64,000 bases of DNA. Origin: Flavisphingomonas formosensis (GTDB taxonomy: Bacteria; Pseudomonadota; Alphaproteobacteria; Sphingomonadales; Sphingomonadaceae). The notes under the pieces are model-generated. The model made no database searches. It was not told the DNA's origin and was given only the letters and a program-made list of their open reading frames with translations. Positions within the stretch are counted from its first letter, which is position 1; each line of letters begins with the position of its first letter. Below are positions 18,577 to 28,056 of the stretch, piece by piece. The stretch lies in NCBI RefSeq assembly GCF_009755815.1, contig NZ_WRPK01000001.1, positions 1,178,001 to 1,242,000 on the forward strand, read 5' to 3'. The translations under genes were made by a program, and so were the position numbers.

Positions 18577-18829
18577 CGGGCGGTCGTTTCACTCGGTTGG
18601 AGGGTAAAAACGGCGCGGCTTATGCCCGCTTACCCGGCATGAGGGCAAGCGCGCTGCGCCGCGGCCGATCGGGCAGGTCGCCCATGCCCAACATAGGGCG
18701 GTGTCGGAATTAGGAAAGGGTGGCGTGGAGCGGGGCATGGCCGGCTTGCATTCCGGCGGTCCGGCTGCACTATGCCCGTAAGCCGGCCCGCGCCGAAGCC
18801 GGCACGAGGCGATCCGAGGAGAGAGAGGC

Positions 18830-19294
18830 ATGGCCGAGGCGAGCGACTATTTCGCGCTGCTCAACCTGATGCACCGCTATTGCGAACTGATCGATGCGGG
18901 CGATTATGACGGCATCGGCATGCTGTTCGCCCATGCAGACGTTTACGGATCCGATCCCGACGTGCCCGTCGTGCGGGCGGGCACCGACAATTATGGCGAC
19001 GTCTTCCGTGCCTGGACGCGACTCTATCCCGAGACCGGCACGCCGCGCACCCGGCACGTATGCACTAACCACATCATCGACTTCGACGACGACAGCCACG
19101 CCCGTGCCCGGGCAAGCTACACCGTCTTCCAGCAGACGCCCGAGCTGCCGCTGCAGCCGATCATCATCGGCTATTACTGGTATCGCTTCGGGAAAGTCGG
19201 CGGGGCCTGGGCGTTCACCGAGCGGCGCGAGCAGGTATCCCTGGCCGGCGACCTGTCGGCCCATCTGCTCCAGCAGCTGGAGATGCCGGCTTGA
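18830..19294 (+). CDS. SnoaL/NTF2-like fold protein
   Basis: This 154-aa cone-shaped alpha+beta protein starts with a helical A-L-L-N-L-M-H-R-Y-C-E-L-I-D-A-G-D-Y-D-G segment, followed by a beta-rich part (H-V-C-T-N-H-I-I-D-F). It ends W-A-F-T-E-R-R. These are hallmarks of the SnoaL_4 group, which includes small dehydratases, isomerases and ligand-binding proteins. No substrate can be assigned. GAGAGAGGC precedes the ATG. It stands alone between divergent thrS and a convergent transporter. Confidence 0.75.
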   Translation: MAEASDYFALLNLMHRYCELIDAGDYDGIGMLFAHADVYGSDPDVPVVRAGTDNYGDVFRAWTRLYPETGTPRTRHVCTNHIIDFDDDSHARARASYTVFQQTPELPLQPIIIGYYWYRFGKVGGAWAFTERREQVSLAGDLSAHLLQQLEMPA

Positions 19295-19339
19295 CGGCAT
19301 GGTGCAGAACGGGCCCGGGCCCCGCGCGGTTCGTGACGG

Positions 19340-20647
19340 TCAGGCGGGGAGCGGCATCGCCTCGGCGGCCGCGCCGCGTCGCAGCAGGCGGGCCACCACC
19401 GTCGTCACTGCCAGATCGGCGGTGACGTTGCCCATCGTGACGAAGATATCCGGGATGGCGAAGACCGCGATCCACAGCGGCAGGAAGCCGAGCGGCGCGC
19501 CGGCCGCCTGGAAGAGCGGCGCGTCCGCCGCGTAGATGACCGCAGCGCCGGGCAGGCCGACCACGCCGATATTGGTGAGCAGGCTGATCGCGACGATCAC
19601 GACATATTGGCCCGGCGCCAGCGATATTCCGGCGGCGTGGGCGGCGAACAGGCATTCCATGCAGCCGGTCATCGCCGTGGCGAACCGAAAGCTGCTCGCC
19701 GCCAGCGGCAGCGTGGTCGAGGCGATGACGGGATCGAGGCCCAGCCCGCCCTCCGCCGCCTCGATCATCGCGGGCAGCGTCGCCAGGGACGAGCAGGTGC
19801 CCGCCGCCACCGCCTGCGGACCGGCTGCGGCGATCGCGAAATGCCGCCAGCCGATACCCCCGGCGACGCGCGCGACGAGATGGCAGAAGGCGATGCCGCC
19901 CAGCACGACGATGCACGTCATGATCACCATCTGGCCGAGCATGGTCGCGATCGCGAAGCCGGCCTGCAGCGCGATCTCGAGCGCGAGCAGGAAGATGCCG
20001 GCCGGCGCCAGCTTCAGCACGCCGTGGACGATCGCCATCATCGTATCCGCGACGGCCTCGATCGTCGCGACGAGCAGCGAGCGCCGGTCGGGCGCGATCC
20101 GCGTGGCGGCGATGCCGAAGATCACGGCGAAGATCACCAGCGGCGCCATCTGCCCCTCCGCCGCGGCGCCGACCGGGTTGACCGGCAGCAGCGCGATCAG
20201 CTGGTCGACGAGCGGCACGGACGCCTGTGCCGCTGCGGGCGACGTTCCGGCGAGCTCGGTCAGCGCGATCGGCGGTGTCGGCCACAGCGCCAGCAGGAAG
20301 TGGGCGGCTGCCAGCCCATAGGTCGTGCCGATCAGCAGCATCGCCGCGAACAACGCGGCGATGAGGCCGGCCGCGCGTGCGCGCGTCTCGAGCGCGGCGA
20401 GGCGGCCGATCGCGCTCGCCACCAGGCTGAAGATCAGCGGGACGAGCGTCATGCGCAGCGCGTTCAGCCACAGCGTGCCGAGCGGCTTCACCGCCGCGGC
20501 GAGGGCCAGCAGGGCGGGTTCGCCGGACCCGCGGATCGCGAAACCGGTCGCGAGCCCGGCGGCGAGCGCGAGCAGCGGCCCGCGCGCGCCGTTGCCGGCC
20601 TGCGGCTGCGCCGCCTTCCCGCCGGTCTTCGATGCGGCATGGTGCAT
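19340..20647 (-). CDS. SDF-family dicarboxylate/amino acid:cation symporter
   Basis: This 435-aa inner-membrane protein with about eight to ten helices has the SDF (sodium:dicarboxylate symporter) fold. The serine-rich re-entrant loop is A-G-T-C-S-S-L-A-T-L-P near residue 290. The second half contains the G-N-V-T-A-D-L-A substrate/ion helix, where typical members read N-x-D-G/N. ATG 20647 has GGGGGA seven bases upstream; the frame further upstream is low-complexity. It is in tandem with a DctA-type protein of the same superfamily, but the two are clearly divergent in sequence, so they probably carry different substrates. Confidence 0.85.
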   Translation of the reverse strand: MHHAASKTGGKAAQPQAGNGARGPLLALAAGLATGFAIRGSGEPALLALAAAVKPLGTLWLNALRMTLVPLIFSLVASAIGRLAALETRARAAGLIAALFAAMLLIGTTYGLAAAHFLLALWPTPPIALTELAGTSPAAAQASVPLVDQLIALLPVNPVGAAAEGQMAPLVIFAVIFGIAATRIAPDRRSLLVATIEAVADTMMAIVHGVLKLAPAGIFLLALEIALQAGFAIATMLGQMVIMTCIVVLGGIAFCHLVARVAGGIGWRHFAIAAAGPQAVAAGTCSSLATLPAMIEAAEGGLGLDPVIASTTLPLAASSFRFATAMTGCMECLFAAHAAGISLAPGQYVVIVAISLLTNIGVVGLPGAAVIYAADAPLFQAAGAPLGFLPLWIAVFAIPDIFVTMGNVTADLAVTTVVARLLRRGAAAEAMPLPA

Positions 20648-20761
20648 GGTCTGTTCCCCCGGGCGATATCGGCGCCCGGAGGGGGAGGGTCGCCGGAGCG
20701 AGCCTGCAGGGGAAGAGAACAAATTTGATCAAAGCGCGGCGCGCGCTTTGCCCTGGCGGCG

Positions 20762-22051
20762 TCAGGCCGCGTGCAAGGATTGCGGCTGCGCCCCGCCCAG
20801 CGCCGCCTGCATTTTCGCATCGTCGAGTTGCCCCTCCCAGCGCGAGACGACGAAGGTCGCCACTGCATTGCCGATGAAATTGGTCAACGCGCGGCATTCG
20901 CTCATGAACCGGTCGACGCCGAGGATCAGCGCCATGCCGGCGACGGGCACGGTCGGCACCACCGAGAGCGTCGCGGCGAGGGTGACGAAGCCCGATCCGG
21001 TGACGCCCGCCGCGCCCTTCGAGCTCAGCATCGCGACGAGCAGCAGCAGGATCTCCTGGCCCAGCGTCAGCGGCGTGTTGGTCGCTTGCGCGATGAACAG
21101 GGCGGCCATGGTCATGTAGATGTTGGTGCCGTCGAGATTGAAGGAATAGCCGGCGGGCACGACCAGGCCGACGATCGTCTTGGGGCAGCCGGCGCGCTCC
21201 AGCTTCTCGATGAGCAGCGGCATCGCGCTTTCGGACGAGGAGGTGCCGAGCACGAGCAGCAGCTCCGCTCGGATGTAGCGCAAGAGGCGCAGGATCGAGA
21301 AACCGGTCAGCCGCGCGACGGCGCCGAGCACGATCAGCACGAACAGGATCGCCGTCAGGTAGAAGCAGGCGATCAGAGCGGCGAGATTGGCGAGCGCGCC
21401 GATGCCGTAGCTGCCGACGGTGAAGGCCATCGCGCCGAAGGCGCCAAACGGCGCGGCATACATAAGGATATGGACGATGCGGAACACCACCTCGCCGAGC
21501 GACTTGAGCGCGGTAGTGAGCCGCGCCCCGCGCTCGCCCAGCATGGCCAGCGCGACGCCGAACAGGATGGCGAAGAACAGCACCTGCAGCACGTCGCCTT
21601 CGGCAAAGGCGCTGAAAGGCGTCGTCGGGATGATGTGCATCAGGAAGCCGACGACCGTCTGGTCATGGGCTTTGGTGATATATTCGCTGATCTTGCCGTG
21701 ATCCAGCGTGCGCGGATCGATGTTCAGCCCGTGGCCGGGCTGGAGCAGGTTGGCGACGATCAGGCCGATGATCAGCGCCAGCGTAGAGAAGAACAGGAAA
21801 TAGCCCATCGCCTTGAGGCCGATGCGCCCGAAGCTCTTGAGATCGGACATGCCGGCGATGCCGGCGACTACGGTCAGGAAGATCACCGGGGTGATGATCA
21901 TCTTGACGAGCTTGATGAACGCGTCGCCGAGCGGCTTCAGGCTGGCCCCCTGCGTCGGGAAGGCCCATCCGAACAGCACGCCCAGGGCGATGCCGACCAG
22001 CACCCAGAAATAGAGCGTGCGATAGAAAGGGCGGCCGCCGGTCGCTTCCAT
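20762..22051 (-). CDS. dctA: C4-dicarboxylate transporter, DctA type
   Basis: This 429-aa symporter would import succinate, fumarate and malate with protons or sodium. Evidence is the N-terminal [26 protein letters not shown], the serine-rich loop [11 protein letters not shown], the [11 protein letters not shown] motif, and near the C-terminus D-R-F-M-S-E-C-R-A-x-T-N, all typical of DctA. The stop is 114 bp upstream of the second SDF gene, so the two may share a transcript. Confidence 0.92.
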   Translation of the reverse strand: MEATGGRPFYRTLYFWVLVGIALGVLFGWAFPTQGASLKPLGDAFIKLVKMIITPVIFLTVVAGIAGMSDLKSFGRIGLKAMGYFLFFSTLALIIGLIVANLLQPGHGLNIDPRTLDHGKISEYITKAHDQTVVGFLMHIIPTTPFSAFAEGDVLQVLFFAILFGVALAMLGERGARLTTALKSLGEVVFRIVHILMYAAPFGAFGAMAFTVGSYGIGALANLAALIACFYLTAILFVLIVLGAVARLTGFSILRLLRYIRAELLLVLGTSSSESAMPLLIEKLERAGCPKTIVGLVVPAGYSFNLDGTNIYMTMAALFIAQATNTPLTLGQEILLLLVAMLSSKGAAGVTGSGFVTLAATLSVVPTVPVAGMALILGVDRFMSECRALTNFIGNAVATFVVSRWEGQLDDAKMQAALGGAQPQSLHAA

Positions 22052-22128
22052 TTGGATCCTTCCCCCATTGACCTTGTCAGGGCGTCATAGTGATGTGTGC
22101 ACGGGGACATGACTAGGGGGCATCAAAC

Positions 22129-23217
22129 ATGCAGCTCGAAGGGGGCGGGGAGGACGCGTTCGCGTTCACCGGCACGTGGCGCGGCTATCTGCCGATCGCG
22201 CTCGGCAATCTGGCGCTCACCATCGCCACGCTGGGCGTCTACCGTTTCTGGGGCAAGGCGCGCGAGCGGCGCTATCTGTGGCGCCACACCTGGTTCCTGG
22301 ACGATCGGCTGGAATGGGCGGGCACCGGCCGGGAGATGTTCGTCGGCTTCCTGATCGTCATGCTGATCGTCTCGCCGGCGCTGATCTTCCTCAATTTCGG
22401 CTTTCAGGCGATGGTGATGCGCGGGCATGGCGTGGCGGCCGGCATCCTCCTGGCGCTGGTCTACGCCTTTCTCACCCTGCTGCGCGGCATCGCCCGTTTC
22501 CGCGGGCTGCGCTATCGGCTGAGCCGCACCTACTGGCACGGCATCCGCGGCGGCAGCGAGGATTCGGGCAGCCATTATGCCTGGGCCCATGTCTGGAAGA
22601 CGGCGGCAGGCTATGCGCCGCTGGCGCTGCTCGTCCCCTGGTCGATGGTCGCGCTGTGGAACCAGCGCTGGCGGGCGATGAGCTTCGGGCGCCAGCGGTT
22701 CGAGGCCGATGCGGCATCGCGGCCGCTGTTCGGCCGATACCTGCTCTTCTACATGGCGCCCTTCCTTCTGGTGGCGCTCTCCTTCTTCCAGCTGGCCACT
22801 ACGGGCGGTCTGCTCGGCGCGGGGGTGATCGTCTACACGGAGGCGCCCTTCTGGGTGAAGCTGCTGCTGTTCCTGGCCGTGACGACTTCGATCTACCTGC
22901 TGATCGGAATGATCGGCGTCGCTTATTATTCCGCCTATTTCCGGGAAGCGGTGGCGGGGCTGTCCTGGGGCGACATGCGCTTCTCCTTCTCTGCGCGGAC
23001 GGACGACTGGGTCTCGCTGCTGCTGGGCGATGCCGTGATCGTGATCGGCACGCTGGGCCTCGGCTTCGCCTTCATCGGCTATCGCCACTGGTCCTTCTTC
23101 ATCCGCCATCTCGAAGCGCACGGCCCGGTGGACGACGCAGCCCTCGGCCAATCCACGACACGGGCGCCACGCGAGGCGGAGGGCTTCATCGACGCCTTCG
23201 ACGTGGGAGCATTGTGA
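22129..23217 (+). CDS. DUF898 (YjgN-like) integral membrane protein
   Basis: The 362-aa protein begins with the family signature F-T-G-T-W-R-G-Y-L-P-I and T-L-G-V-Y-R-F-W-G-K-A-R-E-R-R-Y. Six or so hydrophobic helices are spread along the chain, and a duplicated Y-F-R-E-A-V/R-F-x-G-L-R-Y pattern follows. The function of DUF898 is unknown. It overlaps the next gene by one base (TGATG), which makes coupled translation with the M48 peptidase likely, and the pair probably acts together at the inner membrane. Confidence 0.85.
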   Translation: MQLEGGGEDAFAFTGTWRGYLPIALGNLALTIATLGVYRFWGKARERRYLWRHTWFLDDRLEWAGTGREMFVGFLIVMLIVSPALIFLNFGFQAMVMRGHGVAAGILLALVYAFLTLLRGIARFRGLRYRLSRTYWHGIRGGSEDSGSHYAWAHVWKTAAGYAPLALLVPWSMVALWNQRWRAMSFGRQRFEADAASRPLFGRYLLFYMAPFLLVALSFFQLATTGGLLGAGVIVYTEAPFWVKLLLFLAVTTSIYLLIGMIGVAYYSAYFREAVAGLSWGDMRFSFSARTDDWVSLLLGDAVIVIGTLGLGFAFIGYRHWSFFIRHLEAHGPVDDAALGQSTTRAPREAEGFIDAFDVGAL

Positions 23218-24248
23218 TGCGCGCTGCCGACACTCTCACCGCCTGGCACTATGACGGGCAGTCTGCGATCCGCCACCAACTGGACGTGCGGCGCGAGGGC
23301 GATACGCTCGATCTCGGCAATGGCGATCGCGTCGCCTTCGCCGATCTGCGCGCGGCCGGCGAGCGCGATGCGCCGCTCTACGCCCGTGCCGGGCACGACG
23401 GCTGGCAGATCGGCTTCTTCGATCCGCCGCCGGAGGACTGGGCGGCGCTGTTGCCGCGGCAGGAGCGTTTTGGCGGCATATTGGATCGTATCGGCGTGAT
23501 TCCGGCGGTGCTCGGTGCGCTGCTGCTGTCGGCGCTCGGCGTCTATCTGCTCGCTCATGCCGCCGGTGCAGCGGCGCGGGCGGTGCCGGAGCGCTGGGAG
23601 GTCGCCTTCGGCAAGGCGATCACCGGCGACGATTTCGGCGGCAAGGCGTGCACCGGCGTCGCCGGTCAGCGGGCGCTGGACCAGCTTGCCGCGCGGCTGA
23701 CCACCGATCGCCGGCCGGTGCAGGTACGGGTGATAGACAAGCCGATTGTCAATGCGGTGACGCTGCCGGGGCGGCAGATCCTGCTGTTCAGCGGCCTGAT
23801 CGATGCAGCCGACACGCCCGAGGAAGTTGCGGGCGTGCTGGGCCACGAAATCGGCCATGTCGAGCATCGCGACGCGATGAGCGGCCTGCTGCGCGATTTC
23901 GGGCTGAGCCTGATCGTGGGCAGCGGCGATGCCGGCGCCTTCGCCCAATCGCTGCTGTCGAGCCGCTACAGCCGCGAGGCGGAGCAGGCGGCGGACCAGG
24001 CGGCGATGGACAGCCTCGCGCGTGCCGACATATCGCCCGCCGCCATGGTGAAGCTGTTCGACAGGTTGAGCGAGGTCGAGAAACGCTTCCCCGGCATCAG
24101 CCGCGCCTTCAGCTACATGTCCACGCACCCCCTGAATGCCGACCGCCGTGCGATGTTCCAAGGCGCGGTGCGGCGCGATCATTTCTACCAGAGCGGGCTC
24201 GACGATGCGCAGTGGGTGGCGGTGAAGACAATGTGCATGGCGCGGTGA
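23217..24248 (+). CDS. Membrane-anchored M48-family metallopeptidase
   Basis: This 343-aa protein has an N-terminal soluble part of about 90 residues, one hydrophobic helix (about 98-118) and then an M48 peptidase domain. The zinc motif H-E-I-G-H lies near residues 209-213, and the third ligand is probably Glu in S-R-E-A-E-Q-A-A-D about 45 residues later. S-T-H-P-L-N-A-D-R-R near the end is also typical. The ATG at 23217 overlaps the DUF898 stop. The substrate is unknown. The repeated pairing of a DUF898 protein with a membrane peptidase suggests an envelope quality-control role. Confidence 0.85.
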   Translation: MRAADTLTAWHYDGQSAIRHQLDVRREGDTLDLGNGDRVAFADLRAAGERDAPLYARAGHDGWQIGFFDPPPEDWAALLPRQERFGGILDRIGVIPAVLGALLLSALGVYLLAHAAGAAARAVPERWEVAFGKAITGDDFGGKACTGVAGQRALDQLAARLTTDRRPVQVRVIDKPIVNAVTLPGRQILLFSGLIDAADTPEEVAGVLGHEIGHVEHRDAMSGLLRDFGLSLIVGSGDAGAFAQSLLSSRYSREAEQAADQAAMDSLARADISPAAMVKLFDRLSEVEKRFPGISRAFSYMSTHPLNADRRAMFQGAVRRDHFYQSGLDDAQWVAVKTMCMAR

Positions 24249-24317
24249 GGGCGCCGCGTGGGGCTCTCTGTTCCGCTTGCGCTACGGCATTCGCTCCTCG
24301 CGGATGTGCTGCTTCTT

Positions 24318-24346
24318 CGTCATATCGAACTTGTTTCAGCATGACG
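24318..24346. repeat. REP-like inverted repeat
   Basis: CGTCAT (24318-24323) and ATGACG (24341-24346) flank a segment with GAACTTGTTTCAGC. This resembles the short palindromic CGTCATGCTGAAC repeats scattered in sphingomonad genomes. It sits in the 173-bp gap after the M48 gene. Confidence 0.5.
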
Positions 24347-24421
24347 GGAAGATCGGCATGCTACCTTTGGTATGAGTCCGACAGCCCGCTTGCGGGAGAA
24401 GGCTCTTAAAAGGATCGCCCG

Positions 24422-25171
24422 ATGTCTTCCTCGACGACCGTCGCCTATCTCCCCCGGCCGGACGGCTTGCGGCTCGCCTATCGCCATGCGGCGGGTCGCG
24501 GGCCGACGATCGTCTTCCTGCCCGGCTACGCCTCGGACATGACCGGCGACAAGGCGGGCGCGCTGTTCGCCTGGGCGGAGAGCCGGGGCAGGGCGGCGCT
24601 GCTGTTCGACTATTCGGGCTGCGGCGCCAGCGAAGGGGACTTCGCCGACGGAACGATCAGCGTCTGGCGGAACGATGCGCTTGCGCTGATCGACGCGCTG
24701 GCGCCCGGTCCGGTGCTGCTCGTCGGATCGTCGATGGGCGGCTGGCTCTCGCTGCTGATCGCGCGGGACCGGCCGGGGCGGGTGGCGGCGCTGGTCGGCA
24801 TCGCCGCCGCGCCGGACTTCACCGAGTGGAGCTTTTCCGAGGATCGCCGTGCGGAGCTGCGCCGCGACGGGCGGATCGAGGATCCGACGCCCTATTCGGA
24901 CGAGCCCTATGTCACTACCCTCGCCTTCTGGGAGGACGGCCAGGTGAACCGGTTGCTGGAGGGAGAGATCGCGATCGATTGCCCGGTGAGACTGCTGCAC
25001 GGCCTCGACGATGCAGACGTGCCGTGGGATCTCGCGCCGCGCATAGCCGGCCGCCTCCGTTCAGGCGACGTGCAGGTGACGCTGGTCAAGGAAGGCGATC
25101 ATCGCCTTTCGCGGCCACGGGACATCGCCCTGTTGATCGCGACCGTGGCTGGGCTGCTGGAGAGCATGTGA
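24422..25171 (+). CDS. Alpha/beta hydrolase (acyl-thioesterase/ABHD10-like)
   Basis: This 249-aa serine hydrolase has the nucleophile elbow G-S-S-M-G-G near residue 102, an acid in the H-G-L-D-D-A-D-V-P segment and the catalytic His in G-D-H-R-L-S near the end. F-L-P-G-Y-A-S-D-M-T-G forms the oxyanion region. The layout is that of bacterial homologues of mammalian ABHD10, a depalmitoylase/esterase; the substrate is unproved. It overlaps the next gene by four bases (GTGA). Confidence 0.85.
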   Translation: MSSSTTVAYLPRPDGLRLAYRHAAGRGPTIVFLPGYASDMTGDKAGALFAWAESRGRAALLFDYSGCGASEGDFADGTISVWRNDALALIDALAPGPVLLVGSSMGGWLSLLIARDRPGRVAALVGIAAAPDFTEWSFSEDRRAELRRDGRIEDPTPYSDEPYVTTLAFWEDGQVNRLLEGEIAIDCPVRLLHGLDDADVPWDLAPRIAGRLRSGDVQVTLVKEGDHRLSRPRDIALLIATVAGLLESM

Positions 25172-26001
25172 TCCCCTTTCTGCTGTTTCTCGCGGATGCG
25201 CCCGCAGCGGCCGGCGCGGCGGCCATCGTAAAGCAGACGCCTGAGCAGACGCGCTACGACGCCTGTGTCCGCCGGGTGAAGGAGGATCCGAGGCAGGCGG
25301 CGACGGAAGCGGATGCCTGGCGGATCGCCGGCGGCGGCCTCCATGCGCGCCAATGCCTCGGCCTCGCCTATGTCGCGCAGGGCCAGTGGTCGGCCGCGGC
25401 GATCGCGTTCGAGCAGGCGGCGCGCGAGGCGCAGAGCCAGCGCGATGGGCGGGCGGCGACTCTCTGGGCGCAGGCTGGCAATGCCGCGCTGGCCGGGGAC
25501 GATCCGGCCAAGGCGCGAGATGATCTCACCGCGGCGATCGGCATAGCGGGTGGCATGTCGTCGCAGATGCTGGGCGAAGCGCATCTCGATCGCGCGCGGG
25601 CCGGGGTGGCGCTGAACGACACGGCCTCGGCGCGGGGAGACATCAACGAGGCGCTGAAGCTGGTGCCGCAGGATGGGCTCGCCTGGCTGTTGTCGGCCAC
25701 GCTCGCGCGGCGAATGAACGACACCAGCCGTGCCGCCGCCGATATCGAGGAAGCGCTGCGCCTGGCGCCGGAAGATCCCTCGGTGGCGCTGGAAGCAGGC
25801 AATATTGCAGCGATTCAGGGCGCCGCCGAGGCCGCCCGCGTCGCCTGGCAGCAGGCATCGGCGGCGGATCCGAGCGGTCCGGTGGGCGACGCCGCGCGCG
25901 CCGCTTTGGCCCAGGCTCCGGCCGCTGCGCCGGCCCGGCCGTTCCAGGTGCCTGCCGCACCTGCACCGGCGGCGGCAAAAAGTACCGACACGGGCCGCTG
26001 A
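25168..26001 (+). CDS. Exported TPR-repeat protein
   Basis: The 277-aa protein has a short N-terminal hydrophobic segment (I-P-F-L-L-F-L-A) that could be a signal sequence. Tetratricopeptide-like helix pairs cover about 60-235, including G-L-A-Y-V-A-Q-G-Q-W-S-A-A and A-W-L-L-S-A-T-L-A-R-R-M-N-D. A Pro/Ala-rich tail follows. TPR proteins act as scaffolds, so a partner is expected but not identifiable. The start is GTG 25168, inside the hydrolase stop; the open frame continues far upstream, but only as the shadow of the hydrolase gene. Confidence 0.75.
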   Translation: MIPFLLFLADAPAAAGAAAIVKQTPEQTRYDACVRRVKEDPRQAATEADAWRIAGGGLHARQCLGLAYVAQGQWSAAAIAFEQAAREAQSQRDGRAATLWAQAGNAALAGDDPAKARDDLTAAIGIAGGMSSQMLGEAHLDRARAGVALNDTASARGDINEALKLVPQDGLAWLLSATLARRMNDTSRAAADIEEALRLAPEDPSVALEAGNIAAIQGAAEAARVAWQQASAADPSGPVGDAARAALAQAPAAAPARPFQVPAAPAPAAAKSTDTGR

Positions 26002-26040
26002 CCGGTTCAAATCGGCGCCTGCATCGCCTAGATGGGCGCC

Positions 26041-26457
26041 ATGAAATATCTCCACACCATGATCCGCGTCTCCGATCCCGAGGAGACCATCCGCTTCTTC
26101 ACCCTGCTCGGTCTGCGCGAGGTGCGGCGTCAGGAGAATGAGACGGGGCGGTTCACCCTGATCTTCCTCGCGGCTCCCGGCGACGAGGCGGCGCAGGTGG
26201 AGCTTACCCATAATTGGGACGAAAAGGGCTATGCCGGCGGCCGCAACTTCGGCCATCTCGCCTATGCCGTGGAGAATATCTACGAGACCTGCCAGCGGCT
26301 GATGGACGCCGGCGTCACCATCAACCGTCCGCCACGCGACGGCCACATGGCCTTCGTGCGCACGCCGGACAACATCTCGGTCGAGCTGCTCCAGGCCGAT
26401 GGCGTGCTGGAACCGGCGGAGCCCTGGGCCTCCATGCCGAATACGGGAGTGTGGTGA
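26041..26457 (+). CDS. gloA: Lactoylglutathione lyase (glyoxalase I)
   Basis: GloA converts the methylglyoxal-glutathione hemithioacetal to S-lactoylglutathione. The 138-aa protein has the family start M-K-Y-L-H-T-M-I-R-V, an E-L-T-H-N-W metal-ligand strand, F-G-H-L-A-Y-A-V-E and V-E-L-L-Q near the end. The metal ligands are His, Glu, His, Glu. ATG 26041 gives the canonical start; ATG 26032 (three residues longer) cannot be excluded since neither has a good ribosome-binding site. It overlaps the next gene by one base. Confidence 0.9.
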   Translation: MKYLHTMIRVSDPEETIRFFTLLGLREVRRQENETGRFTLIFLAAPGDEAAQVELTHNWDEKGYAGGRNFGHLAYAVENIYETCQRLMDAGVTINRPPRDGHMAFVRTPDNISVELLQADGVLEPAEPWASMPNTGVW

Positions 26458-27527
26458 TGGCCGGGTCGGGCGGCTGGCGGGATCGTCGCCTGCTCGACCT
26501 GTTCGGGTTGCGGGTCCCCATCGTCCAGGCGCCGATGGCGGGGTCCGGCGGCCCAGATCTTGCCGCCGAGGCGATTGCGGGCGGCGCGCTGGGTTCCTTG
26601 CCCTGCGCGCTGCTGACCCCCGAGCGCGCCCGTGCCGATGTCGGCGTCGTGCGGCAGCGCGCATCCGGGCCGATCAATCTCAACTTTTTCTGCCATCGGC
26701 TTCCGGCGTCGAACGACGATGCCGCGTGGCGTGGGGTGCTCGCCCCTTACTATGCCGAATATGGCGTCGGCGCGCCGGCCATGCCGCCGCCGCTGCGCCG
26801 GCCTTTCTCCGAGGAGATGTGCGCCCTCGTCGAGGAGGTGCGGCCGGAGGTGGTGAGCTTCCATTTCGGCCTGCCCGATCCGGCGCTGTCCGATCGCGTG
26901 CGGGCCAGCGGCGCGCGGATCATCGCCAGCGCGACCAGCCTGGCCGAGGCTCGCATCCTGGCGGAGCGCGGCTGCGACGCGATCATCGCGCAGGGATGGG
27001 AGGCGGGTGGCCATGCCGGGCGCTTCCTGCCCGCCGATCCGGCCGCGCAGATGGGCTTGTTCGCGTTATTGCCGCAGATCGCCGACGCGGTGGACGTGCC
27101 GGTGATTGCCGCCGGAGGTATTGGCGATGCGCGCGGCATCGCTGCCGCGCTGCTGCTCGGCGCTTCGGCGGTGCAAATCGGTACGGCCTATCTCAAATGT
27201 CCGGAAAGCCTCGCCGGACAGGCGCATCGTGCCGCGCTGGAGGGCGAGGGGGCGGAGCGCACCGTCTTCACCAACCTGTTCAGCGGCGGCCTGGCACGCG
27301 GCATTCCCAACCGGCTGATCGAGGAAGTCGGGCCGATCAATGCCGCTGCGCCGCCCTTTCCTTATGCGTCGAACGCGCTCGCCGATCTGCGCAGGGCGGC
27401 CGAAGCGAAAGGGGACATGGGTTTCGGCCCGATGTGGTCGGGCCAGGCCGCGCGGCTCGCCCCGGCTCTGCCGGCGCGGGAACTCACCGAAAAGCTGGCG
27501 GCCGAGGCGTTGGCGCTGCTGCCATGA
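26457..27527 (+). CDS. Nitronate monooxygenase-type FMN enzyme
   Basis: The 356-aa TIM-barrel flavoprotein of the 2-nitropropane dioxygenase family shows V-P-I-V-Q-A-P-M-A-G-S, the loop S-F-H-F-G-L-P, and the FMN-binding G-W-E-A-G-G-H-A-G and A-A-G-G-I-G-D-A-R-G stretches, followed by A-V-Q-I-G-T-A-Y. These enzymes oxidise propionate-3-nitronate and other alkyl nitronates. The ATG sits within TGATG at the glyoxalase stop. Co-translation with gloA suggests a shared detoxification role. Confidence 0.85.
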   Translation: MAGSGGWRDRRLLDLFGLRVPIVQAPMAGSGGPDLAAEAIAGGALGSLPCALLTPERARADVGVVRQRASGPINLNFFCHRLPASNDDAAWRGVLAPYYAEYGVGAPAMPPPLRRPFSEEMCALVEEVRPEVVSFHFGLPDPALSDRVRASGARIIASATSLAEARILAERGCDAIIAQGWEAGGHAGRFLPADPAAQMGLFALLPQIADAVDVPVIAAGGIGDARGIAAALLLGASAVQIGTAYLKCPESLAGQAHRAALEGEGAERTVFTNLFSGGLARGIPNRLIEEVGPINAAAPPFPYASNALADLRRAAEAKGDMGFGPMWSGQAARLAPALPARELTEKLAAEALALLP

Positions 27528-27543
27528 ACCGGCGGCGCGGCTT

Positions 27544-27894
27544 TCAGAAGAGGAAGCCGCCGTGCAGGGGCTCGGCCCAGGCGGCGAGATGGAAAAGCGG
27601 GAGATGACCGCCATCGGCACCTCCGTCGCTCGCGATCAGATCCTTGCGGGCCTGGAGCATGTCCTGGATCTGTTCGGCCCAGCCGGTGGCCTGGCCCCCG
27701 GTGTCGCCCGTATCGAGGATTGCCTCGATACGATCTTTCACCGTCGGCCGAGCATCGCCGTCGCTCGCGGGCTGGCCGAGGCCCGGCTGCGGAAGGCTGA
27801 GCAACTCGGCAAAGGGCTGGAGATCGTGCGCGGGCGCGCGGGGCTCGGCAGAAGCGTTGCGAAGCTGGCTCAGCGCCCCACCATTGCGTGCCAC
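27544..27894 (-). CDS. Hypothetical protein
   Basis: This 116-aa frame starts at GTG 27894, which has GGGGAGA eight bases upstream, and fills an otherwise empty 530-bp gap between convergent and divergent neighbours. The product has an N-terminal Pro/Ala segment, then a charged helix-prone part (V-K-D-R-I-E-A-I-L-D-T and A-E-Q-I-Q-D-M-L-Q-A-R-K-D-L). There is no signal peptide or membrane helix. I do not recognise it, and an accidental frame is possible. Confidence 0.5.
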   Translation of the reverse strand: MARNGGALSQLRNASAEPRAPAHDLQPFAELLSLPQPGLGQPASDGDARPTVKDRIEAILDTGDTGGQATGWAEQIQDMLQARKDLIASDGGADGGHLPLFHLAAWAEPLHGGFLF

Positions 27895-28056
27895 GGCTAT
27901 TCTCTCCCCACGAAACTGGATGGCGGTGCGTCTCGCACGCCTTGCGATAGACTCCGCACCAGTGATTGCGTGAAGGTTAATGTCCTGGCCAAGCGGCGGT
28001 CAAGCAAAGCGCCCGCGCCTATCCGGTATAGTTGTTGCTGAACGAGGCCCGCTCCC

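Noticed and set aside
22176-23216. Upstream extension of the M48 peptidase frame
   Set aside because: It overlaps the real DUF898 gene in another frame. ATG 23217 overlaps the DUF898 stop and gives the normal peptidase.
24826-25167. Upstream extension of the TPR protein
   Set aside because: It is the shadow of the alpha/beta hydrolase in another frame; the GTG at 25168 overlaps the hydrolase stop and begins the hydrophobic segment.
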